DNA of 20,826 nucleotides, taken from NCBI GenBank assembly GCA_040143965.1, contig JASJQH010007096.1, positions 1-20,826 on the forward strand, given 5' to 3'. Within the stretch, counting starts at the first letter, position 1; the number at the start of each line of letters is the position of its first letter. Position numbers and translations under genes: made by a program. This stretch comes from Basidiobolus ranarum. Taxonomy: Eukaryota; Basidiobolomycota; Basidiobolomycetes; Basidiobolales. The notes beneath the pieces are model-generated. The model searched no databases and was not told where the DNA came from. It was given only the letters and a program-made list of their open reading frames with translations. This document shows, in pieces, positions 1 to 8,019 of the stretch.

Positions 1-1271
1 GTGCCATTCTGGCTGGATTATGAAATATTTCCGGATTATTCTGGATCAGAGAGGAGTATATTTCGAAAGTGGAAATCCCCCTCTGACGCAATTCTACATC
101 CACGTCGCAGGGATTCTTCAGGAATTTCTCTATCTTGACTGCAGAAGACGAAAGTTTATCCTGCTCGTAATACATGATATGAAGAGCCTGGGCGATCATT
201 TGAAAAGGTCTAGCTCTACGCGAATCTACCACTGACTTGAGTAATGGGAAGTTCTCTACAATATATCCTACAAGACTGGACATGGGACTTGGGATGGCTT
301 GGAGTTTTTCTAAAATATCCCAGAATTAGACTATTTCATGGCAAGTGATCCTGAACATACCTCCAGTAGTCAATGATACACCCAGTTGAACCCTGGAAAA
401 TATCTCATGCTGAATATTCAACGTTAGCCCATGGATAACCTCAATATTATCCTAAACATAATCACCTCCTGGTCGGAGGTCAGGTTATAGTACTCCACTA
501 ACATACATCAGTCAATAACAAGTCAATAAAGACATGAACTTCACCAAAAAACTATCAATGATCCCACCACAAATGACATCTTTGTGCTGGAAAGTCTCCT
601 GCTCCTCTGTTGTGAGACCACATTTTCCTGCAACATCACCAGCTACAGAAAAGAACTTCTTCGTTGGACGCTCTTCATACGGATCCAAATGTGGGATTTG
701 ATTGTTCACGAACCTAAAAGGGAGCTGAGCAACCTATTCAGCATATAGTGGGCTTGGGGAAGTACCTTCGAATCGCTGTTAATCTTTGCTTTCCATCGAT
801 ACATACCCGTATTATCCTTCCATCGTGACCCTGCTTACATGAAAAGATAACCGGAGGTACGTAGTAATTTTTAATCACGGAGTCTATCAAGTAGGACATC
901 TTTTTCTCTAACAGAACACAATCAACCACTTAGATATGAACCGAGCCAATCATGTAAAATAATAGCAGTACATATACAAACCTGGCCAAACAATATCCCG
1001 TTGAAATGTAGGCGCTGAAGCTGGTTAGTCGTACAGAATTAAGTACATGGAGAAATTAGGCTTACAAAGTTCAACCAAGCCACAATCCATAAATTCTATT
1101 ATTGGAGCAGACTTTAGTATTTCTCTCATCATTTGCAAGAACCAGACATCCCCTACCGCACAACTTGTATATCATATGGCCCAGGTTGTTTGGTTTCTTA
1201 AGGCAGTCCATGGGGAAGAGGTAGTACTCACTTGGGAGACATGGAAGATCGCTTTCTATACAACTCTCCAT
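1..1271 (-). CDS. DUF262 domain protein (ParB/GmrS-N-like), 3' end outside window
   Basis: Eight exons on the minus strand: 1271-1232, 1152-1066, 1014-982, 907-766, 713-568, 497-452 (or to 440), 392-361 and 309 to beyond base 1. They encode 278 visible codons and all phases agree. Motifs in order are FQRDIVWP (residues 46-53), LIDSVIKNYYVPP (60-72), IDGKQRLTAIRRF (90 on), the split VIC-VEYYNLTSDQE, the split RVQLGVSLTTGE-KLQAIPSP, and ARPFQMIAQALHIMYYE in the last exon. These are the signatures of fungal DUF262 proteins. The fold is ParB/sulfiredoxin-like, with DGxQR as the nucleotide-binding motif. In bacteria the family includes the GmrS half of type IV restriction enzymes; the fungal role is unknown. 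The ATG at 1271 gives a short N-terminus before LPRDVWFLQ and is the least certain part; an upstream exon is possible. The donor at 451/439 is odd (see findings). The gene is divergent from the mitochondrial carbonic anhydrase. Confidence 0.82.
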
Positions 1272-1648
1272 CAATTAAGTGATCAATTATTCGAATCCAA
1301 TGTCATGGCAGCATCTAAAGTAGGATCAACTATGTCATCATACATCTGTTGAGTCTGTAGACCAAAGCTGATTCAATAGAACGTTGCAAAAGAACCTCGG
1401 CTTAATTGTATGAATCACCACATCACGGAAAACCATACTACAATGCACCGTTTAGTCAAGTAGTCGGACCCCATCAAACCAGTCGGCAACAAAAGAAACA
1501 ATAACTCACTATGGTGATCTCCGCGTGACCTGTAGGGATACATCGGAGTAGGGGAATTGCCTTAGCTTCTCAGTCATTGCGTAACAGTAAAGGGGCAACG
1601 GAAAATATGTGAGTTAGGGCTAGGGTTGATGTAATAGAAATGGTATTC

Positions 1649-1684
1649 ATTCACCCGATGCCATTCACCCGATGCCATTCACCC
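1649..1684. repeat. 14-nt direct repeat, about 2.6 copies
   Basis: The unit ATTCACCCGATGCC occurs at 1649-1662 and 1663-1676, and its first eight bases recur at 1677-1684. The copies are exact. It lies in the divergent promoter region and is either a microsatellite-scale duplication or a clustered factor site. Confidence 0.9.
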
Positions 1685-1856
1685 TCTGTAGTAACAAGCC
1701 GAAGATTCGTGGGAATGTTGTCGGCTTGGTGTAACTATGATAAACATATCTCTTTGTACTAGTGATTGCAAAAATATAGTTGGCAATTCATCATGTAATG
1801 TAGTAACTCGGCACTCAATCAAGTAATCACTGAGACCGTTATGCGGTCAAATGGGA

Positions 1857-1864
1857 TATAAAAA
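1857..1864 (+). promoter_or_regulatory. TATA box of carbonic anhydrase 1
   Basis: TATAAAAA lies about 105 nt upstream of the ATG at 1962 and is the only good TATA match in the proximal upstream DNA. No transcript data are available, so the initiation site is inferred. Confidence 0.55.
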
Positions 1865-1961
1865 TACCTAGATGGTGCATCCCAATGCAAATTTAAGCCA
1901 TTCAATTCAATCCTTCAGCCACTTTCCCTCTCTACTTGGAAATTTTAATAGCTAACCATAT

Positions 1962-3246
1962 ATGTTTAAACTTCGCGCAGGTATTAGGTAAGTACACCAA
2001 TTCCTTGAACAATTGAACTTTACTCATACTACTTCCCACTCAGTGTCCTATTGACCAAGGTGTCACCAAGCTTGAACGTTGTTCGAAATTCCTCAGTGAG
2101 AGCTTTCTCTGTTTCTCCTGTAATATGTAAACGAACCACTCCAATATTATATAATCCATTACCGAGCACTGAAGGTACTTTTTTTCACCTATATTTTTCT
2201 CACCAATCTTCTTGAAATCTCGAACTAAACATATATTTTTTAGCTGAAAGAGTGAACGGTAAACAAAAAATAAAGAATATAGAGCCTTATTCGAGAGAGA
2301 AAAGTCCGTTGACCTCACTGTTAAATAAAAACGCGAAGTGGTCGGAAGATGTTCATACCTCAGATCCCACTTTCTTCTCCCGCTCAGCTCAGAAACAAAG
2401 TCCAAATATCCTCTGGATAGGTACTTTTCTTTTCGTTAAGAAACTCCATCCTTCTTTTTAAAACCTATTTATCTAAAACAACTGTATTTTCAGGGTGCTC
2501 TGATTCTAGAGTTTCAGCTGAGCAAATTGTTGGCGCAGGTATTATTAAAGATATATATATGTATTGATAATTCTTGATATTAACCGACGCGTTCTATTAG
2601 GTCCTGGAGAACTTTTCGTTCATCGTAATATCGCAAATTTATGTATACATACGGACCTTAACTGTTTATCGGTAATTCAGTATGCCGTAGACGTGCTTAA
2701 GATTGAACATATCATTGTGTGTGGTATGTGAATTCCTTTCTCCTTAATAATTATGTACATGTAAGACTAACCCTAACCCCTCCCCCCAAATCAAGGACAT
2801 TACGGTTGTGGAGGAATCAATGCAGCCATGCACCCCGAACCCCTTGGACTTATTGATAACTGGCTAGTTAAGATCAAGGATGTATATGCAGCAAACAAGG
2901 AAAAATTCGAAGGTATGTCCGATTGTTTAAGATTCGATTCAACAGAAATACTAATGACTGTTGCGAAATAGGTATCAATGATCAGAAATCAAGAGAGGAC
3001 CTGCTCGCCGAATTGAATGTTGGAGACACTGTGCAATCCATTTGCCACACAGCCATTGTTCAACAAGCGTGGAAGCGTGGACAGAAGGTTAGTGTCCATG
3101 GGTGGATGTACGAGGTAGAAGATGGCCTCATCAACGAATTGGGCTGGTGCGTCAGTAGCTCCGAACAATTGGAATCTGTCTATGTATACGAAAACCCGCG
3201 TCCTCTCAAGCATCAGCGACACAAGAACATCGAATCCAAGGAATAA
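1962..3246 (+). CDS. Beta-carbonic anhydrase, mitochondrial form
   Basis: Seven exons: 1962-1987, 2044-2174, 2244-2420, 2494-2538, 2601-2723, 2796-2912 and 2972-3246, giving 297 aa. The protein interconverts CO2 and bicarbonate using zinc. Zinc ligands are C113, H169 and C172 (CSDSR and HYGCGG), with the D115/R117 dyad and the FVHRNIANL core strand. Residues 1 to about 52, from the first two exons, are rich in Arg, Ser and hydrophobics, lack acidic residues and contain VRAFSVSPV, a typical matrix presequence; a cleavage near there is inferred. The first donor is a perfect AG/GTAAGT. Intron 1 is phase 2 and introns 2-6 are all phase 1. The neighbour at 4059 is its paralogue with shared intron positions, but only this copy has an intron between ILWIG and CSDSR. 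Separate cytosolic and mitochondrial beta-CAs are known in filamentous fungi such as Sordaria. Confidence 0.92.
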
Positions 3247-4058
3247 ATCAAGGAACTGAATTCATTGGTGAGATTATGCTGATACCATCACCATACCATC
3301 ATCATACCACCATCTATCATTGTTACAGATTATGATTTTCATGTAAAGTACTATTCAAGTATAATTAAAATTAATCTTGTTTACCCAATTGATCAAGTAA
3401 TAGTTAACCCAATTTCGCTTATCTACAACTAATCTTGTTTATTTCCACTTGGCTTATATCACAGAAACATCACCATATTAGGCTAACGCAATATTCCATA
3501 TTTCGAATGGAAACAAACCTTAATAGGCATGCAAGCGTGTCACGAGATCACATATTTTCTGATCAGGGAAGTCACAAGGCAGTAAGTCCACAGATCCTGA
3601 TTACAGACTAAGGTTCTAATTGGTGGTAATGATTGGGAAGAATTAGGTAACATTAGCATTGCATTTATTGGCATGCAGCTGTCATGCATGGTTGTGGGAT
3701 CCTGTGATAAGCTTTATCTAAGGTCTCCACACGTATATATCTATTTTAATAGCGGATGTACGGGTATGCCGTTCGAAGGGATAACCAATAGCTTATTTTG
3801 GTAACAGTGCACAAGATAACCCAAACAATCGCTTCGAAATTATCTCAAAGAATGTCACCCCCTCCACTCGCCGCTAATATTTTCATTGACAACCTAAACT
3901 GAGTACTCGATTCGGACTTTTTAATCATCCCATTTACACCACTCCTTTGGAAATAACCGATGCACCTCTGATTGGGCTGCAAACCTCAGTCTGGGTATGA
4001 AATATAAGAATGCCTCTGGGCCGTAGTATCACAATATACCGTTTACCTTACAATAATA
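3247..4058. other. Intergenic region between the two carbonic anhydrases
   Basis: About 810 nt of AT-rich DNA. Just after the upstream stop codon there is a low-complexity CCATCA/ACCATC-rich stretch (3281-3320), probably in the 3' UTR. A TATA-like box for the second carbonic anhydrase is at 4003-4007. I saw no tRNA, no conserved protein and no relic of an extra carbonic anhydrase copy. Confidence 0.6.
4003..4007 (+). promoter_or_regulatory. TATA-like box of carbonic anhydrase 2
   Basis: The sequence AATATAAGAA contains TATAA 52 nt upstream of the ATG at 4059. The position suits a fungal core promoter with a short leader; this is inferred from sequence only. Confidence 0.45.
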
Positions 4059-4530
4059 ATGCTTACTAGAGATATTCCCCAAGGTACGTGACTTATGGAG
4101 CCTTCGTTGGGTTTATGTTCTGACCTTGTTTCTTTATCCAGAAGAGAAGTTTGGTGTTATCCAAAGCATAATGCTCAGCAGGGAAGCTGCCCAAGGTAGG
4201 TGAACTACGAATCCTTCATCAAGGTTCTTTTCTGACCTTATTTATCCATTCAAAAGAACAAAAACTGGCTAGTATGCTCTTGAGCAACACAGCGCTCAGT
4301 GGTAGCATCCCCCAAGGTATGTAAACTAGGAATCCCTCGCTAAGCTCACTCACTGACTTTATTTATCCACCCAGAGGAAGATAAGAAAGTTAGCATCATA
4401 AACAACATGCTGCTCGGTAGAAATAATCCACACGGTACGCGAGCTATAAATCCTTCGTTAAAACCGTTTTCTGACGTTGTTTGTCCATTTAGAAGATAAG
4501 TTGGCTGGTATGCTCCAGAGAAACAAAGAG
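4059..4530 (+). repeat. Tandem exon-plus-intron duplication array in carbonic anhydrase 2
   Basis: Exon starts at 4142, 4257, 4375 and 4493 repeat with periods of 115, 118 and 118 nt. Encoded segments start with E(E/Q/D)K and end with P(Q/H) or AQ before a split Gly/Glu codon. Examples are [12 protein letters not shown] and [12 protein letters not shown], which match at 27 of 36 nucleotides. The start exon (MLTRDIPQ) aligns with the 3' end of the next unit (MLSREAAQ). The four introns (4084-4141, 4196-4256, 4317-4374, 4435-4492) share a common pattern: gta.g donor, a central ATCCTTCGTTA-like block, CTGAC branch point and TTATTTATCC before the acceptor. The first and fourth match at 38 of 58 positions without gaps. 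Confidence 0.9.
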
Positions 4531-5346
4531 TGGGCTAGAAAGGTTCGATACGAGCAACCCAATTTCTTTTCGAACTCAGCGAAAGGCCAAAGTCCTAAAA
4601 TTCTTTGGATCGGTTGTTCGGATTCCAGAGTTCCCGCTGAACAAATTGTTCAATGTGGTATGTGATTTTGGTACCCTTCTATGGTTGGTTCTATCGTAAA
4701 TACTTAACCGCTAAATACACCTTAGCTCCTGGAGATCTTTTTGTTCATCGTAATATTGCCAACTTGTGTCTTCACACGGATATGAATTGCCTGTCGGTGC
4801 TTCAATATGCTGTCGATGTTCTCAAAGTGGAGCATATCGTTGTTTGCGGTATGTAACAAGTCAGGATTGATGACTATTTTAAGATTATTAATCCTATTTA
4901 ATAGGCCACTATGGTTGTGGTGGCGTTAAAGCAGCCATTGCTAATCAATTCCATGGTTTGATCGACTCTTGGTTGTGTAACATCAAGGATGTCTACAGAG
5001 GTTGGTTGCTTCTTTTTTGAATTCTGGTAAAGACTGAAAACTGATTGTTATCTCAATAGCCAACAGATCTCATCTTGAAGCAGTCGAGGATATTAGTGCT
5101 AGACAAGATCTCTTGGTTGAACTTAATGTAGGTAACACGGTACATAATGTCTGTCATAGCCCAGTCGTTCAAGCAGCGTGGGAACGTAACCAACCATTGT
5201 CGGTGCACGCTTGGTGTTATGGATTGGAGGATGGCCTAATTCGTGAGTTGGGTTTGGTCGTTTCCAAGAAAAACGAGGTCGAAGCGGTATATAAAATGGA
5301 AGTCATAGATAAAACTCTTAGCACCAAAGCTAGTGAGTCCCACTAA
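4059..5346 (+). CDS. Beta-carbonic anhydrase, cytosolic form with repeated N-terminal exons
   Basis: Eight exons: 4059-4083, 4142-4195, 4257-4316, 4375-4434, 4493-4657, 4726-4848, 4905-5000 and 5060-5346, giving 289 aa. All seven introns are phase 1. The catalytic part carries CSDSR (C108, D110, R112), FVHRNIANL and HYGCGG (H164, C167), so the zinc site is complete. No targeting presequence is visible, so the enzyme is inferred to be cytosolic, like yeast Nce103. The first about 66 residues come from a start exon plus three small cassette exons. These resemble one another and the beginning of the catalytic exon ([14 protein letters not shown]). The cassettes are 54, 60 and 60 nt, so any can be left out in frame. 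The intron after exon 7 has an unusual GTTGGT donor. Homology is certain; how many cassettes are used in the mature mRNA is not. Confidence 0.9.
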
Positions 5347-5691
5347 GTCAGGCCCACACGGCCAATAACCTATATCATACTTGTAATTTTACACCGTCTA
5401 TTCTGTTATCTGATAACCACTATATTAAATAAATTCACAATCTACTTGATCTTTCATCGGTACTGTTGCACCAAGCAAGTGCTTTTTTTTCTGACCCTTT
5501 TTTTCTTTTTTTTTGCCTCTGGATTGATTTGGGCGATTGGAGTGATTTGGGTGGAACAAGAGTATTTCGTGCAGTGAGTGCATAGTCTATTTCTTGAAAA
5601 TCTGATTTGTAAGATTATTAATCAGATCCTTTTTCTAATCTTTATTTATCAAATACTCGTGCTGTTCACCGATAACTAAAACACTTCCAAG
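5347..5691. other. Intergenic region between carbonic anhydrase 2 and SUA5
   Basis: It contains an AATAAA polyadenylation-type signal at 5428-5433, about 80 nt after the stop codon, and a T-rich tract at 5483-5514 that may act as a poly(dT) nucleosome-excluding promoter element for SUA5. I saw no gene here. Confidence 0.55.
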
Positions 5692-6831
5692 ATGGAGACT
5701 AAATGGATTCAAGTCAACGCCGATTCCTACCCATTTACTTCTGATTTGGAAGTATCTCAGTACACCAACAACCTTCAGGATGACCCTTTATCAGAAGCAG
5801 CCAAACTATTAACCGACGACGAGGTAGTCGCTCTACCAACAGAGACGGTATACGGTCTAGCGGGAAATGCTTTTTCAGAAGCTAGTGTGAGGAAGATTTT
5901 TCAAGTCAAGAATAGGCCAGCAGATAATCCCTTAATTGTTCACGTATCTTCTTTGGAAATGTTAAGATCTTTACTTCCCGAAGGAAAAATCCCTCTTATT
6001 TATAGTGAAGTAATTAAGAAGTTTTGGCCCGGTCCTTTGACCATTCTTCTTCCTTGTTCGAAGTTGATCCCTTCCATTGTCACTTGTAATCAACCCACTG
6101 TAGCTATTCGTTTTCCTTCCCACCCAGTCGCCCGTGCTTTGATAGATCTATGTGGATTTCCCCTGGCTGCTCCCTCAGCCAATTCTTCCGGAAAACCTTC
6201 CCCTACTTTGGCTAAACACGTTTACAAAGACTTGAACGGAAAGATTCCCATGATAATCGACGGCGGTCAGTGCGACGTAGGACTGGAGTCTACTGTGTTG
6301 GATGCTCTAAGAAACCCACCAGTCATTCTTAGACCAGGTGGCGTAACATATGAAGAACTAGTCAAAATCCCCGGTTACTCGGAACTTAAAGTATACAAAA
6401 AAGATTTCGTGGATAAAGCCTTGGAAATGGTACCTACTACACCAGGTATGAAGTATCGACATTACTCACCTGAAGCCGAAGTGATTTTATTTGAATGTGA
6501 AGGAAATAGTATAGAAATCAATACGAAATTACTCGCAATTCGACAAGAAATTCAATCACTGGAAACCTCGGGAAAAAGTAAATTTGGAATTTTGAGAACT
6601 ACTCCTATTGAATCCGATACTAAAGTTTACGGAGATCGAGAATATATTGAAATTGCTATGGGAGATGCACGTCAGCCTGAACAGGTGGCAAAGGAACTAT
6701 TTAAGGCTTTCAGGTACCTTGATGAGTTGAATGTTGACTCTATTCTTGTGGAGGGAATTCTAGAGTCTGATGAGGGTCTCGCCGTTATGAATCGTTTAAG
6801 AAAAGCCGCCTCTCGTATCATCAAGTGCTAG
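5692..6831 (+). CDS. SUA5: Threonylcarbamoyl-AMP synthase Sua5
   Basis: An intronless 379-aa protein, a normal length for eukaryotic Sua5. It makes threonylcarbamoyl-adenylate from threonine, bicarbonate and ATP. KEOPS or its mitochondrial counterpart then transfers the group to A37 of ANN-decoding tRNAs as t6A. The YrdC domain fills about residues 33-240, with LPTETVYGLAGNAF (48 on), KNRPADNPLIVHVSS, FWPGPLTILLP, TVAIRFPSHP, PLAAPSANSSGKPSPT and the ILRPGGV block. The linker TTPGMKYRHYSPEAEV leads to the smaller C-terminal Sua5 domain ending in VMNRLRKAASRII. The ATG at 5692 is the first in the open frame and leaves the usual short N-terminal extension. It stands next to two carbonic anhydrases, which produce its bicarbonate substrate, but this adjacency may be coincidence. 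Confidence 0.97.
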   Translation: METKWIQVNADSYPFTSDLEVSQYTNNLQDDPLSEAAKLLTDDEVVALPTETVYGLAGNAFSEASVRKIFQVKNRPADNPLIVHVSSLEMLRSLLPEGKIPLIYSEVIKKFWPGPLTILLPCSKLIPSIVTCNQPTVAIRFPSHPVARALIDLCGFPLAAPSANSSGKPSPTLAKHVYKDLNGKIPMIIDGGQCDVGLESTVLDALRNPPVILRPGGVTYEELVKIPGYSELKVYKKDFVDKALEMVPTTPGMKYRHYSPEAEVILFECEGNSIEINTKLLAIRQEIQSLETSGKSKFGILRTTPIESDTKVYGDREYIEIAMGDARQPEQVAKELFKAFRYLDELNVDSILVEGILESDEGLAVMNRLRKAASRIIKC

Positions 6832-7126
6832 TATTGCTATCTACTTCCCACGTTTTCAACCCATTTCCCCTCCACTCATCATAACCATCTTTTAATGTAC
6901 CATAAGCTTCATCGTGTAAGAATTTTCCCTAGAGAAGCTGCATCTGTTTTTGACTAAAGGTCGGGATAAATAGAGATTTCGTTTCCTCCTAGGATACCCA
7001 GTTTATTACATATATATTGGATACTATTCGAGTGACCATGACTACGCTAAAGATATAAACGTATGGGATCATGTGTTTAAATGATGTTCTTGGCTTCAAA
7101 CCTCGGGTTGTATTGTAGTTATCCAT

Positions 7127-7747
7127 CTATTTGGAAGATTTCTCTCCTTGAATAGTAACCACCAACTTTCTAGCTCCACCATAGTCACGATGTTCGCAAA
7201 GCCAAATCCTATCGGAAAAGAAAATGTGAATAAAATTACTACGAAACATGTCATTCTATCACCTACCCTTGCCATGTGCCTAGCGCGAGTCGGCCATTAG
7301 AAATGGGTATGTTAAGTGAGACGCCAAATAAAGAACTTTTAACATGGCCAGGCTAAAAAATCTCAATAAGATATCCTTGGTGTTTAAATATTCTCTCAAG
7401 TTTAACATACCATATCATCTGCTCCCTCCATAGTGTGGATATAAGGAGCATTCTCCGGTGCTATACGATTTAACATCATTTCCATGTCAACTCGTACGTC
7501 GGGATCACAGTTCTCGTTGATAGTAAGAGAGGCACTACTGTGTTGTACTGGATAATATGTTTTGTTGGTTAATGAGGACAGAAGTAGAATTTGTTGAGAA
7601 TTCAAAAGATAGAAACATACGGAAGAAGTTGGCCATGCCAACTTTATATTGCTTGATTTGTGGAACTTGTGCGAGGATTTCATCGGTAACCAAGTGACAA
7701 CCACGTTTTTTCGCAGAAAAACGAACGTTTGCTTGTGCCCAAGACAT
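7127..7747 (-). CDS. UPF0047 / YjbQ family protein
   Basis: Four exons on the minus strand: 7747-7621, 7547-7411, 7352-7267 and 7208-7127, giving 143 aa, close to the family's usual about 140. Diagnostic blocks are [10 protein letters not shown] near the start, [47 protein letters not shown] (across the second intron), [17 protein letters not shown] (across the third) and [17 protein letters not shown] at the end. Bacterial YjbQ has been reported to have a weak thiamine-phosphate synthase activity; the cellular role in fungi is not settled. The ATG at 7747 gives the conserved MSW start. It is head-to-head with MED17 across 272 nt, so the two probably share a promoter region. The lack of a visible signal peptide suggests a cytosolic protein. 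Confidence 0.93.
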
Positions 7748-8019
7748 CTTTTTCTTAGGTTCTGTTTTGAATAGGTTTATTTGGTTAAGATATCAACTAT
7801 CACTTTCAAGTGAAGGCTCACCGAGAACTGATATAAGTTTGATGTTCGAATACTAATGACGACATAGTGTCTATCATGTTGGAACCTCATTTTGAATTTT
7901 TATCAATTTATTTTCGATATTTGATGTATAATCACCATCATATCACGTGAGGTGTGTATTTATTGAGAAGGAAGGATATGTCGAACGGATTTCGCAAGTC
8001 TCTTAAAGTTACAGCATAA
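7748..8019. promoter_or_regulatory. Bidirectional promoter region (YjbQ / MED17) with palindromic E-box
   Basis: 272 nt between two divergent start codons. It holds one perfect palindrome TCACGTGA at 7943-7950, an E-box of the type bound by bHLH regulators such as Cbf1 or Pho4. The site is 70 nt upstream of the MED17 start. No clear TATA box was found for either gene. Shared regulation is inferred. Confidence 0.5.

Larger units (their letters stand above)
1272..1961. other. Divergent intergenic/promoter region
   Basis: About 690 nt between the DUF262 gene (minus) and carbonic anhydrase 1 (plus). It holds a short 14-nt tandem repeat (1649-1684) and a TATA box for the carbonic anhydrase (1857-1864). 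I found no tRNA B-box and no conserved protein in any frame. Confidence 0.6.

Noticed and set aside
1047-1352. 101-codon plus-strand open frame
   Set aside because: It lies antisense to the first exons of the DUF262 gene, which explain the conserved sequence; its own translation shows no family motif.
1611-1628. Telomere-like TTAGGG/TAGGG motif, and a reverse-type CTAACCCTAACCCC at 2767-2780
   Set aside because: Each is a single degenerate occurrence, one of them inside an intron; no array, so no support for a telomere relic.
2252-2461. GTG-initiated start for carbonic anhydrase 1 at 2252
   Set aside because: Two upstream exons join in frame to an ATG at 1962 and encode a convincing presequence; non-ATG initiation is not needed.
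3281-3320. CCATCA-type short repeats considered as a CRISPR-like or regulatory array
   Set aside because: Irregular low-complexity units in a likely 3' UTR of a eukaryotic gene; no constant repeats or spacers.
4059-4492. Array units regarded as degenerate non-coding debris upstream of carbonic anhydrase 2
   Set aside because: Every unit keeps an open frame, a good donor, a branch point and an acceptor, and all phases match, which is unlikely for debris.
5535-5548. 14-nt sequence GATTGGAGTGATTT repeated at 20596-20609, upstream of SUA5 and of U1
   Set aside because: About one exact 14-nt match is expected by chance in 20 kb of AT-rich DNA, and the distances to the two genes differ.
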